Assembly: GCA_963989385.1 (NCBI GenBank)
Contig: OZ022502.1
Span: 16,355,001-16,419,000 of the forward strand
From: Ctena decussata
Taxonomy: Eukaryota > Mollusca > Bivalvia > Lucinida > Lucinidae
Direction of reading: 5' to 3'
Length of the DNA: 64,000 bases
The stretch's first letter is position 1. Each line of letters starts with the position of its first letter. A program made the translations under genes and the position numbers. Below, in pieces: positions 51,057-62,564 of this stretch. A model generated the notes under the pieces. That model was not told where the DNA came from and did no database searches. It worked only from the letters and a program-made list of their open reading frames with translations.

Positions 51057-52480
51057 GCCACTCACGGTACTAAAATTCAGTTTTTGGATGTAGGGTATTA
51101 TCAAGTTTGTAAAAAATGACTGCACTAATATTTATTTGATTTTCCTACAAAATATATCAAAAGATTTGTAAGATAGTGTAAAATACTATAGGGTAACACA
51201 GCATGTTCGACTTTAGACCCGTGTTTTGAGAAAAACGAAGAAACTGAGTAACTTTTTGCTCATTTTCTCTTTTTTTTCCCAATATACTATTAGGAAATGA
51301 TGGTCATGTAAATCAGAGCAAAAAATGACCGCATTAAATGTAGACTTAAAAAGTTTGAAAAAAAATATCTATGTGCTGCTAAAAAGTGCACTATATTGCC
51401 CTAACACAACATGTTTCATTTTATTATCAAGGAAGACAAAAAAAGAGAGAAAAAGTGTCAATGTCCTATATAATTTAATGCTATTTCAAGCTCACGCGAT
51501 ATCGTCGTTTACAAGTAGATTATACGGGGCTGAGGAAAAAGGTTGCCCACGGACCAAATGTTAAGAGTCAGCGCTCTTATCCACTAGGACGGTGGCTCGT
51601 ATGTCAGCTACCAGCCGGTGTCAGTCAAAATTGATATCAACTATCTGTGCATGCTAAATCTTTATTCTTGTAAACGCCTTTAAAAATGTAATAGTGCTCT
51701 TATTTGTTTGTTGAATCCAGCTTTATCGAACGTTAGATTTGCATCATATGAAATGTTTCGTTTACCTGAATTTCCAGTTTAAGCCCAATTCAAGGGTGTA
51801 CCTGCCTAAACGCAAATACACAGGTGCGTTTTGAAATTTTGTCCTATATCAGCCTGCGCAATCAGTCTTCCCCTCTTCGCAAAAAGCGTGGTATTGATCT
51901 TATCGATTTGCGCTGACGTACAGACTGGTCTGAGTGCTTGATATTCGCATATTCTCGAATGCCCCTTACATTCGACGCCCATCAATTCAGTCGCAACTTG
52001 TATGATCATTCGCTTTAACACGTAGCAACAGAATCAATAGCGGGAAATGCATTCCATTGTATAGGGAAAACACGTATCATACGATATTATAAAAACATCA
52101 ATTAACGCCGCCTATTTATGCATACAGATTCTTAAAATTCAATTTTTCTTCAGTGTTGTTGTTGTTTTGTTTCTTTCTTTTCATAATTTTATGTTAATAT
52201 TAAATTGGGTGATTTTTAAGTTGTAAACATTACCCCTCAAATGGCATACTTATGTAGTAAAATGCATTAAAAATGCAGGAGGCATCTCTCTGTATATTTC
52301 GCGAGATTTTAGTACAAAGTTGCATATTTTATGCAAACGGATTCGAAATCTACAATAAGTATTCTTCTTTTGATATGTATTTTAACGGGAGAAACATTGA
52401 AAAATTGGGGGAATTTAACTATATTTGTAAATTATCTAATTCTTTTTTTGCGAAAAAAAACGCAATTCACCTGTATAGGA
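51057..52480. other. Intergenic, no gene seen
   Basis: Only a tRNA-like remnant (51540-51610) and a copy of the ATCAGCCTGCGCAATCAG word at ~51848 stand out. Confidence 0.45.
51540..51610 (-). repeat. tRNA-like SINE remnant
   Basis: The minus strand reads CCGTCCTAGTGGATAAGAGC (A-box-like), then GACTCTTAACATTTGGTCC. The B box is lost. Confidence 0.35.
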
Positions 52481-52481
52481 A

Positions 52482-52667
52482 AGTCGGGTAAATTCGGACA
52501 GCGGGTAAATTCGGACAGTGACATTGTTTCCTTTATATGTCAGTTGTTTGGAAGTTAAACAAAATTAACTGGGCAAACAGTGAAAATCCTGATGAGACGT
52601 CTCATCTGGATTTTCGCTGTTTGCAATGGTATGTCCGAATTTACCCGCTGTCCGAAATTACCCGACT
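52482..52667. mobile_element. GTCGGGTAAATTCGGACAG MITE (family T, copy 1)
   Basis: Ends AGTCGGGTAAATTCGGACAG and CTGTCCGAAATTACCCGACT. A second inverted layer is GCAAACAGTGAAAATCCTGA / ATTTTCGCTGTTTGC around GAGACGTCTC. The sister copy is at 61309. Confidence 0.85.
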
Positions 52668-52959
52668 CCACTCTATATCTACTTACTATACCTTGATCCA
52701 AATGAAATGTCAGGGCGGTGACAAATGTTCGCTGCCAATATCTGTCAAATTCGATCAGTCCATCAGAAGATTCGGTAGAATAGTTCAAGTTCACTAAGCA
52801 TAACGCATTGGTATGTTATCTCAAGTCACCACATTTACTGACATATATGAGAGACAATCTGTGTTAATACAAGGAATATAAGAAAGAGGGTGCATTTCTT
52901 AAAATGATAATGAAATTTGCGCGCAATGGAGTACCCGGTTTACGGCGTAAAGAATTCCG

Positions 52960-53035
52960 CCGCCGGCGGGATTTGAACTCGAAGAGCAAGGCCTTAGCGG
53001 GCTGCTCTGCCAAGCTCTATCACGTACACTGTTAC
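52960..53035 (-). repeat. tRNA-like sequence
   Basis: The minus strand has GTGATAGAGCTTGGCAGAGC (A box) and CGAGTTCAAATCCCGCCGG (B box), tRNA-spaced. The acceptor stem does not pair, so a SINE head is more likely than a tRNA gene. Confidence 0.4.
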
Positions 53036-54702
53036 AAGATCATATATGCCTTACAGGGGTGGTTGCCCAGCTAACAAGAAACGTTTTCGCAACGTTTGTG
53101 TTTGGTTGTATGAAGGTTTGTTTGAGACCAACGTTTAGTAAACGTTATTTCAAAGTTTGAACATGTTCCACGCTCTATGGTATAGTTGCAGTCAACGTTT
53201 TATGAACGTTGCTCCAACGTTATATTTTTCCGTCCTAATAATCGTATCCCAATGGCGATATCATGAATATGTGATGTAATGTGTGGGCCACATTTCATGC
53301 CATTTTGATGACTATTGCATAATTAATGCCCCTTTTTATTCTGAAATGTGTATTTCCTTGATTTCGATGGGTACCAACTTATTCCAAATAAGCTGCAAGT
53401 GCCTTCTTAATTATGCAAATATAGGTAATCTAAAGGTGTCTGGTTAAGATAACAAAAGTCTTGAAAGAGACAGAGAGGGGAAAGGACAGCTCTTATCCGT
53501 GATTTTATTTGAATACGATCTCTCTGGTCACAACGTTTTCGTAACGTTTTTTAAACGTTGGCTAAATCTTTTAGAGCACGTGGCTAAATCCTTTAGAGCA
53601 CGTGGTAGATATTCACCACAGTTTCGTATTTCAAAATTTTCTCAATTCCAAATTGAATTTTAATTAATCGAATTTAATTACTAAGATAAATCAAGTGCGT
53701 TTAATAATGCTTATTTTAACGCAAGCGTACCAAGAAAATCTACTTTTGAAGCCGAAATTAATAATACAAAACTACCGGCTTCCTTCTTTCCAAATTTCAA
53801 ATTTTGAAATTGGAATTCAAATCAGGTACACAATTAGCTATTTTATGCGAGTATTCTTTCCAGTAGCATGTACTCTAATAGATTGTAGGTTATGAATAAG
53901 CATATTTCCCGATCGACCTGTTTGCTTGTAAGGTAATTTTAGCTGCAACGCCGATTTTAAAGTTTTCATCTTATATTATTTAATATTGTCACACATTTCC
54001 GCGACCCTTTGTTGCGTGCATGCGAGCATTCCAAAAACACGGGATACAGAGGATCCTCGTCATCGGAAGTTCCACTCATTTTCTTTTCTTCATTTTCAAA
54101 AAAGATCTGAAAATTAAAATTGTTTATTGCCAGCTATATTATTAATTAAAGTTAATAAATAAGATTTAGACTGAAGAAACGTTTCCTAAACCTTTCTGCA
54201 ACGTTACTGCAAAACTTATTTCTAATGGAGAAACGTTTATCACATACTTTTACTAGTATTGCCCTTGATACGAGATATTTGGCTAAACCAATATAGCCCT
54301 GTCAGAAAGCGCTGTCCAGCCCTGTAGTCCAAAGACCACGTGTAGGGCCGAGATCACATCACGTGTATGTCGGGACAGAAATTTCATGCACAGTGGATAA
54401 GGATATCCGCGTGTTTCCCCTGTACCTACAATTCTTATCTCACCCATGTTATCTCACCCAGGGCCGGATAAAAAATCACAAGCATTCAATGCACAGGTCA
54501 CGTTTATGCGTCAAGTGACGTTGGCTTTTTACATGATGACGTAACGAAGACGACAGAAATGACGTCAGTTAATGCACGCCAGACGTTGACATAAAGAACC
54601 GAATGGCGATCGTTGAAAGCGGCGCCTTCTTTCAAAAGCAAATAGAAACTTCTCAAGCAATAAAATTAGGCATTTTAACAAGTTCTAAAGTTAAAACAAA
54701 AC

Positions 54703-57011
54703 CACGCCTGGTAAACTATCACAGGTACCTCCGGCGGAGGTACCGATAAAATGTTGTGACAGGCATCTGGAGCTGCCTGTGACTGTCAAAAAAATGACAA
54801 CAAACGGTAGGTATTCCTCTTTTTTGACAAAATATAAAATAACCAGGGAGTTTATTAAAAATCAAAAAGTGTTATTCGATCCTAAAAGACATAAAGTTTT
54901 GTCAGACATCATATTCCCCAGAACTTTCCATATTAACCAAAGATACGACTTTTAAAGTGGCTTTGATGTCAGCCCACAGTACTCAAAACATATAGAATTT
55001 GGTCGTTTTTGGTCTTAAATGCAGTGATCTTCCATACGAATCTGTTTTTCTCGGCACACTGATGTTAAGGTAACCCCCTTGCCCAAATATAAATGTCGAT
55101 TGACTACAAACAAGGCTTGATTTTTCAGAACAACAGCTGGAGGTACCTGCAGTGGCGTGGAGGTGCCTGTGATGTAAGAAAATATAGTGAAAATCTGAAT
55201 AATTATCGCAGCTGGAAATATTGCCATGCTTCTTCTCTAAACCACTGCCTGGAAAGAATCATTCATTCAACGTCCCAATATGCTATCATAATGCGTATAT
55301 CATGAAATTCCATGTTAAAATGCCTAAAACCATCTCAAATAGTTATTGCCTATTTTGTTTCCGCTTCTGTTAGTCAAACATTGACAAGTTTCACATAGTT
55401 GCTGAAAATTAACTGCCTAATTCAGTGTTAGAATCGTTATAAAATGCGCGCATAAATAAGAGTCAACATTTTTTTGTGAATGGTAATGACTGTGATCGGG
55501 AGGTGCTGCCTGTGAGTCATTCCAACTCGTTTGAAATTGTCAAGGTCACACGTCATGCCAGCTACACGTATGTTGTGTCAAGTGGGTCAAAATTATCGAT
55601 ACCCGTCAATAGGCATACACGTACAAGTATATATAGTGTTGATCCTTTTGGTACAGTACCTCATATGCGTGTCGCTCGCATGTGTCGTATGATGCTCGCT
55701 GTACGTGCTAACTTTGTGGTAACTGGAGTGATAGGTGCTACAAGTGATTCAGTCTGGTTATTTTCGACTTGCTGGCGCTAGAATCCAAATACATCCGTAA
55801 GGCCTACAGATTACATCATTGACAGGTGATATATTCTCAACATTACCCTTTTTAGTATGTTGAAGTGATCGGAATCTTACTGTAAATTATGTGTAATTCA
55901 AAGTCTCCGAATAGCCACTGCATCAAATTTGGTAACAAAAGAGCACTTTTACTACATAAAAGCATCTTCCGAAACATTGTTGTTTTTGCAAACGTTTCGA
56001 GTAGCTGGCATGGCGTGTGACCTCGACAATTTCCAGCGTATATTATTCACAAAAACGTTGCCTCATAACTATTCTAACACTGAATTAAGCAGTAAATTTT
56101 CAACAGCTACGTACAACTCGTCAATGTTTGACTAACAGATATGGGAAAAAACGGACACTTTTCTTTCTGGTTTGTTTTGTAATTTAAAATATAAAATAGG
56201 TAAAAACAGAAGTTGGTGTTGTTTTTCATTTGGGGTAGGTGAATGACCACCTGTCTGGGAAAGAGCTTTTTATTCGGTTTACCATGCATGTCTTTTATGA
56301 GCTATTGTCAATGTATAGTTACTTCCATCTTGGTTTTGACAGCAGGGTGTAGAATCTGATTGTATAAGTTCATGATCATTGTTTGTCGTATTAACAAAAA
56401 TATGCTTGATATACGCATTGTGATAGATCATTGCGACGTTGAATGAAAGATTCTTTCAAGGCAGTGGTCTAGAGATGAAGAATATCAGTCAAACAATGTA
56501 TTTGCAACCGCAATAAATCTTCAGATTTTCGCTATATTTTCTTACATCACAGGCACCTCCATGCCGTCACAGGCACCTCTAGTTGTTGTTTACAGAATCC
56601 AGCCTTATTTGGAGTTTATCGGCATTTATATTTGGGCAAGGCGGTTTACTTTACGTCAGTATTTCCAGACAAACAGATTCTTATGCAAGAAAAGTGCATT
56701 TAGGACCTAAAACAGCCGATTTTTTTCTAGTTTTGAGTACTTTCGACTGACCTTAAAGCCACTTCGAAAGTCATGTCTTCCGTATATATGTAAAGTTCCC
56801 GGGGATATATTGTGTGACAAAACTTAATGTATATAAGGGTCGAACAGCATTCTTTGATTTTCAATAAACTCCCTGGTTATTATGTATTTTATCAAAAAAG
56901 ACGAATACCTACCCTTTTTTGTCTGTTTCTGGACCGTCACAGGTAGCTCCGGATGCCTGTCACAACTTTTTATCGGTACCTCCGCGGACCTGTGATAGTT
57001 TACCAGGCGTG
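54703..57011. mobile_element. 2.3-kb element with ~500-bp inverted ends, 5-bp target duplication
   Basis: Outer ends CACGCCTGGTAAACTATCAC and its complement ending CCAGGCGTG. Both arms contain AGGTGCCTGTGA, CAAATATAAATG, AATAACCAGGGAGTTTATT and TATTTTCTTACATCAC blocks over ~500 bp (54703-55210, 56515-57011). AAAAC flanks both sides. The ~1.3-kb interior has a 101-codon ORF (55476-55781) with no recognisable domain. Confidence 0.8.
56200..56395 (+). repeat. Dispersed SINE-like repeat (relative of the LINE insert)
   Basis: GTGAATGACCACCTGTCTGG, TTATTCGGTTTACCATGCAT and AGAATCTGATTGTATAAG align at roughly 60% with 42480-42640. Confidence 0.55.
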
Positions 57012-57029
57012 AAAACGTGATGTGCAAGA

Positions 57030-57185
57030 AAAAGTATCTGTCATGGATGGGTGTGAGGTGCGGATAGAAAAATCCGTCACTCGGGATTACTGTTCGGCAT
57101 CATTCGGCATGCTTCGTGATGCCGATCAGTGACCCTCGTGACAGATTTTTCTAGCCACACCTCACACCCATGAAAGATACTTATA
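57030..57185. mobile_element. Palindromic MITE
   Basis: AAGTATCTGTCATGGATGGG / GTGTGAGGTGCGG on the left are mirrored by CCACACCTCACACCCATG and AAAGATACTT on the right, around GGCATCATTCGGCATGC. Confidence 0.75.
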
Positions 57186-57514
57186 ATCTCAGCCGTCATA
57201 TCAGCCCTCAAATTTGGAGCTAACTTCAAGTGTTGTCGCTGACGTCACCAAAACAACTCAGCGGGCCAAAGGACTTCTGCCGCCCTGTTTTATTGCCGCA
57301 CGTCGACTGGTTGGAAGTGGACACACAGAGGCTGTGTAGCTTGTTCTACTTCCAGAAAATCATTCTCGGTAAGTTTTATTTTGTAATTTAAGCCATTTAC
57401 GATTAAAATACCTAACGTTGATTTTATACTCAGTTGTTTTTCCTGCTGAAAGAAAAATGGCGCTAACCAACCATGATCTTCCGACTTGATCATCTCCATG
57501 TTATTTCATCCAAT

Positions 57515-57795
57515 AAAAAGGGGTGGACGGGTGGTGCGATGGTGCTGCGTGTAACTTCCAGCGCCGGGGCGTCCTACTGATTTGGATAATAGTAGGGCAA
57601 GGGCCTACTGTACTTGCAGTAGTTGCGGGTTGGGTTGTTCGGACATATTTTCTCTCGTCTAACATTTCTCTCTTCTTTCTCCCTCTGTCAGGGAGACGGC
57701 CCGATATAGACTGAAATACTGTCTCAAAGGGCCGTTAAACCCAAAACAATCAATCAGTCAATCAATGAATCAATCAATCAATCAATCATCCAATA
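57515..57795 (+). mobile_element. SINE with (AATC)n tail (family U, copy 1)
   Basis: GGGTGGTGCGATGGTG head, TAGTAGGGCAAGGGCCTACT centre, GGGAGACGGCCCGATATAGA and TCTCAAAGGGCCGTTAAAC before an AATCAATCAATC tail. A second copy is at 59065. Confidence 0.7.
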
Positions 57796-57892
57796 AAAAA
57801 GAGAAAACAGACATATTTTATTGAAACAAAATATGCACTTTTTCTTACAAAAGTTTAATTCTATAAAAAAAAGTATATGATAAAAAGAGCAT

Positions 57893-58055
57893 TACACGGT
57901 TGTTTTGATCCCAGCCCTGATCTCAGCCCGAGTTGACGGTATCAGCCCTCGCCCTTCGGGCTCGGGCCGATACAGTCAACTGGGGCTGAGATTCGGGCTC
58001 GGGCCGATACCGTCAACTCGGGCTGTGATCGGGGCTGGGATCAAAACAACCGGAT
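57893..58055. mobile_element. GC-rich palindromic MITE
   Basis: CGGTTGTTTTGATCCCAGCC on the left and GGCTGGGATCAAAACAACCG on the right. Inner GAGTTGACGGTATC/GATACCGTCAACTC and CCCTTCGGGCTCGGGC words pair as well. Confidence 0.85.
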
Positions 58056-58336
58056 AATAATCTCTATTTCTTACCTACGATTCAAAGTTTGTTCTATTTT
58101 TAGCGGTGCTGGAAAATTCTATCTTGCCCATGGGCTGGGACTGCTCACACGCGCTTGAATTCCGTGTATCACTACTCGCTCAATGAAATGTGATAAGCCC
58201 GGCTCGGCGATTCTACATTTTTTAAAGCATTGAATTTCCTCAATAAAATCCCAAGAAAGAAATTCATTCTTTATAATTCCATCATTATCTGTTTCTATGT
58301 CTTAACGTCGACAAAAAATCCGAAATAGGCAATGTT

Positions 58337-58567
58337 TCACACAAACGATGTCGAGGGTGTCGTCATTTTGAAGACGTTACCAACTGACGTTTGAAATAAC
58401 GTTGACGTTACGTCACAATTAGCGTCATACATGCGCTTGCTGTAGTCGTCACAATACAAATTTTGCTCTTTATCATGAATTTCAATTAGATATTCCCAAA
58501 ATGCAGATTTGTCAAAGATTAAGTCGGAAGAGAAAACGCTGTTAAGCAGTTCCACACCAGGAGCCAT
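58337..58567 (-). CDS. Possible small ORF or first exon, unknown
   Basis: A 76-codon ATG frame, MAPGVELLNSVFSSDLIFDK, then SAFWEYLIEIHDKEQNLYCD. The N-terminal ~50 residues look protein-like (acidic, amphipathic). The C-terminal third runs through GACGTTACGTCA-type repeat and is probably not coding. It sits inside the putative 6-kb element. I recognise no family. It could be a first exon with a donor near GCATGTATGA. Confidence 0.22.
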   Translation of the reverse strand: MAPGVELLNSVFSSDLIFDKSAFWEYLIEIHDKEQNLYCDDYSKRMYDANCDVTSTLFQTSVGNVFKMTTPSTSFV

Positions 58568-59064
58568 GTGGCTGGCACGGTTGTACTACTTACAGTTGTA
58601 CACGTTCGCATGAAATAATAGTTCTCCGTTCATTTTGAAATAATTATTATCGCGGGTAAGAAAAATGATAATAAAATCAAGTCAGGATGCGAAGACATCT
58701 TTTCGTTTTAAAGCTGGCACTGCAAACCTTCGACAATCTAACGGCGCACGCTGAAACCAGTCGGCGCCGCGACCTATCAAAAGAAACCATCCAAATAAGT
58801 CTACGTAAAACCTCAAATCAAAATGTTTTTTTATAATCAAAACACAACGTTTAGCTAACGTTGCAACAACGTTTTTGCAACGTTTTATGAAAACGTTTAG
58901 CTAACGTTGCAACAACGTTTTTTTTGCAACGTTTTATGAAAACGTTTAGAAATCCCAAATAAAACCATCCAAAAAACCCTGCATAAAACCAAAAATCAAA
59001 ACGTTTTCACAACCAAAATATAACGTTGCACAAACGTTGCAACAACGTTATTTTGTTGGCTGGG

Positions 59065-59410
59065 TGGGTGGTGCGATGGCGTTGGGTACAACTTCCAGTG
59101 CCGATCAAGGTAATTGTGGATCTTAAAACTGTTTTACTTCTCATAAAAAGCAGGGTGATCTAACTTATGATCTAACTAACTAATGCGTAATGATATGTGT
59201 TGTACATGTCCTACTAATTTTGATAATAGTAGGGCAAGGACCTACTGTCCTTGCAGTAGGAGCGGGTGGTGGTTGTTTGGACATTTTTCTCTAGTCTATT
59301 ATTTCTCTTTTCTTTCTTCCTCTCTTTGGGAGACGGCCCTATATAGAGGCTGAAATACGGTCTCAAAGGGCCGTTAAACCAAAAACAATTAATAGATCAA
59401 TCAACGTATG
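59065..59410 (+). mobile_element. SINE with (AATC)n-like tail (family U, copy 2)
   Basis: Shares GGGTGGTGCGATGGxGxTG, ACTTCCAGxGCCG, AGTAGGGCAAGGxCCTACTG and CTCAAAGGGCCGTTAAACC with 57515. About 80 bp of extra sequence sits between head and body. It directly abuts the end of the 6-kb element. Confidence 0.7.
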
Positions 59411-60857
59411 CCTAACCTTAAAATAAGAGTTGGCACCGTGCAAAAGTCGGGCACACGCTACAAGTAAATAAAACACCCACGGCAATTTATTGTCGCTTAT
59501 ATTCGCCAATCTCTGTTGGCTCACAAAATGAGACATTTCGCGAATATTGAAATTTAGCTTTAATCTTAAAAGGTGGTAACTGCCAAGAGCAAGTTTGAAA
59601 AACGTCGTATCAACGTCTAGGCATAAATCTGAAACAATGTCGTGCCAACGTTAGTTAACACGACGTTGTTTCAGCTCATCGGATGTCTGGAGCAAACCTT
59701 GCCAAAATAATGCCATTTATACACTCTACAATTTATCGATCGGTGTAACAACGAACACTCAGATCAGCTTGCGCGTCCTCCCAGTATAATCATCAGCTTC
59801 TTTTCTGTTATGTACTAAATGGACTCAGACATATCACATTCTATCAGCTTTGTCTCTTGCAAAACATGTACCTAATGGAAAGGCAAATACAAGCCTGTTC
59901 TTTCTGTAAGCTCTAATAGAAACTCAATGGATAATCGGAACAGTCGTCTCCGTTCACATAGACAAGTTTTGGCTCATGAGGAAAAGTGATTTTGGTCATA
60001 CGGGCCGTATGGTCATGATCAGAAGTTGGTATGTGTGCTTGTACCAAGAGAAAAGGCACGTATGGTATGTACAAATGGCCTTGACCCAGATCAGCCTGTG
60101 CATTCGAATCACCCATATTGGGTTTCGCAATATATCGCAACGTTTTTCGGTTTTCTTCAAATTACAGTCAGACCTGTCTGAAGGAGTCACCAAAGGGAAC
60201 TAAAAATGGTTGCTTCGTGTGACCTCTTAATACACGTTCGTTTGCACTGTAGACCCCCCCCCCCCCCACACACACACACACACCCCCAAAGGTGGCTTCT
60301 AAAGCCAGGTGACCCTTAATAGAGGTAACCATATAAGCAGTTTTGGCTGTATTTTATTACTGGAAAAAAGATAAGTTGGTGAAAAGTGTGAACAAACAAG
60401 ACTCGGGGCAGTCTGCACACCTGATCTGGTAGCTTATAAAAGTACGTGTTTGGTGTCGCGTGAAAAGATACGGTATTCCATGTGCGAAAAGGAAATACTC
60501 AGATCAGCCTGCGCATCTGATCAGTCTACCCTTCTTGGTCGATGTTGTTCTTGTACAGGTAATATGGCTAGCCACGTGTGTCTATTGTTGGTTATACCGC
60601 ATGACTGGTAACCCCGGTGCCGTGAGGCTGACTTCCGGTTTTCTCCGAGCCACCCTCACGGAGCGCTACATAGTAAAAAGTCAATGTAGCTTATCCGGCC
60701 GTAGGTTCTGCTTGTCTGAATACCTACGGTCGGGTTGCAGGCCTACATGACTGGGTGTTGCATAACGTTACATTGGAATAGTACGTTTTGTTACAGCGGA
60801 GTAATTTTTGTTACCGGTGAGTGAGCAGCGTGTATATCCCATGCTCCTTTTTGTACA
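59411..60857. other. Intergenic with repeat scraps
   Basis: Contains an ACGTCGTATCAACGTC/GACGTTGTTTC inverted scrap (59600-59680), an ACTCAGATCAGCTTGCGCGT scrap of family P (59757), AAGAxCTTGACCCAGATCAG words at ~60080, a poly-C/(CA)n tract at 60246-60290 and a CCGGTTTTCTCCGAGCC patch at 60637. No exon is supported. Confidence 0.45.
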
Positions 60858-61076
60858 ATGGAAAAGTCTAGGGGAAGATATGAAAATAGCCCCGCCCTGA
60901 CAATTCTTTTGGATTTAATAACAAAATATCGATTTTTCAAATGTCTTGTATTATTAATTCTCTTACCTGTGGCGCAAACTCTGACGATGACATATTTTGG
61001 AGAACTGAACAGTCTTCAGTTAAACTTAGACAAAGCCTTAAAATCAGAAGAAAGAAAGAAATTGGTTAAGGACTGA
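60858..61076 (+). CDS. Possible small membrane protein, unknown
   Basis: A 72-codon ATG frame, MEKSRGRYENSPALTILLDL, then one hydrophobic segment (FFKCLVLLILLPVAQTL) and a charged helix ending SEERKKLVKD. The composition is protein-like and there is a purine at -3 (ACAATGG), but there is no domain, splice evidence or neighbour to support it. Confidence 0.28.
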   Translation: MEKSRGRYENSPALTILLDLITKYRFFKCLVLLILLPVAQTLTMTYFGELNSLQLNLDKALKSEERKKLVKD

Positions 61077-61308
61077 AAGCTCTTAATTAGTGAAACTGTC
61101 ACAGAAATTTCTTTTCGCATTTTAAAGAGAATTAAACAATACAAAATACGCTAATCATCACAACCATTGCTGCCAGTATTTCTTTATAGCTTTATTTCCC
61201 CCGAGTATGGTTTATTACCAACTTTTTGAGGGAAAAACAAACGTTTGTGTAGGTGCCGAGTCGCTTTCGAATCAGACAATGCATAGTCAATAGTGTGCAG
61301 GATGCAGT

Positions 61309-61524
61309 AGGGTCAAGTCAGGTAACTTCGGACAGCAGGTTAATTCGGACATACCATTGCAAACAGTGACAATCCAGATGAGACGGCTCATGATGAGCCG
61401 TCTCATCAGGATTTTCACTGTTTGCCCAGTTATTTTTGTTTTATTTCCAAACAACTGACATATAAAGGAAAAAAATGTCAGTGTCCGAATTTACCTGCTG
61501 TCCGAATTTCGCTGACTTGACCCT
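61309..61524. mobile_element. GGTCAAGTCAGGTAA MITE (family T, copy 2)
   Basis: Ends AGGGTCAAGTCAGGTAACTT and GCTGACTTGACCCT. It shares CGGACAGCxGGTxAATTCGGAC, the central GAGACGxCTCAT palindrome and TTTCCAAACAACTGACATAT with 52482-52667, in the opposite orientation. Confidence 0.82.
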
Positions 61525-61909
61525 AGATAGTAAAGTATGTTCGCAGCAGATAGCAGCAGACAACAGTTGACAGTAAAAGTCATATCATTTAACACTTCCC
61601 TGCTATAAGTGTGTCTCCTGTTTTGCAATATCTGCAGGGTCAAACTACCAAAATAATACCAGTCACGTACCTATACGTACTGACTTTAGCAAAATATGAG
61701 TTTTAGTTATTAAATGTTACATTCTTAAATTGTACTATATAGTCTATACATGGTTTTACGGTAACACTATGCGCTCACTACCATCCGTTCCCCGTGGGAA
61801 TTTTTCAGGACACTCTCACTCTGCATTGTAAGGTTATTAACAGTGCTTTTTCCGTTCAAATCACTTACAGTAATTCAATTATGTTGATATCTTGTGATAC
61901 AGATTTAAA

Positions 61910-62147
61910 TGAGCCGCGACACGACAAAACCAACATTGTGGCTGTGCGCCCAGCGCAGACTCAGATCAGCCTGGGCATCCGCCAAGTCTGATCAGAGTCT
62001 TCGCTGTCCGCATGGCCGTAGCTTAGACCCTTAGCTACCCTTTGAGCACTTTTCGATGAGTCTGGTAAAAAAGGACGGATGCCCGGGCTGATCTGTGTCA
62101 GCGCTGGGCACACAACCACATTGTTGGTTTTGTCGTGTCGCGGCTCA
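61910..62147. mobile_element. 238-bp palindromic element (family P, copy 7)
   Basis: Starts TGAGCCGCGACACGAC and ends GTCGTGTCGCGGCTCA. It is exactly the length of copies 1 and 5, with few arm mismatches. Confidence 0.88.
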
Positions 62148-62564
62148 TTAATAAGCCTGTTGACATTTTGCTGAAACCCATTTGCATATCATTTGTTGAT
62201 TTGTAATAGTACAAGTGCGGTTTGTTTGAAATTTATGCGAATAAGATATTGTTTAAACTGATACAAAAAAAAACTTACCTCGTTTCTCTTTAAGCTGATA
62301 AACTGTTCGTATCCTTGTTCGTGCGAGTCTCCAGTTTGAAAAACAAATTCAGGTTTTTGGGATTAAGTTTCTCGGAAATGAATGGAGTGTAGATTTCCTG
62401 TACTTTTACTGCACTTATATAACACAATGTCTCTTCAGCCTTAAATGATAACTTCCTCTATGCAATAAAAAATTCAAATTAGTCAACCCTATCGTAAAGC
62501 CATAGTTTATCCCCCCCAAAAATAGCTGCATATGATATAGCTGATGAAGCTGTAGTGTATACTC

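Larger units (their letters stand above)
53066..59064. mobile_element. Putative 6-kb element with AACGTT-rich CCCAGC termini
   Basis: Left end CCCAGCTAACAAGAAACGTT then TTCGCAACGTTTGTG; right end the complement of CACAAACGTTGCAACAACGT with GTTGGCTGGG. AACGTT/AACGTTTT words crowd both ends (53066-53225 and 58840-59064) and recur at 53530 and 54180. A shorter pair of independent elements is possible. No transposase is evident, and other elements are nested inside. Confidence 0.5.

Noticed and set aside
52960..53035. A tRNA gene on the minus strand
   Set aside because: A and B boxes are visible but the acceptor stem is not. Listed as tRNA-like only.
55476..55781. 101-codon ORF as a host gene
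   Set aside because: Lies between the arms of a transposable element and shows no recognisable motif. Mentioned only as element interior.
57290..57499. 69-codon minus-strand ORF
   Set aside because: Short, adjacent to repeats, no domain. Its apparent splice acceptor inside (CTTTCAG) argues against continuous coding.
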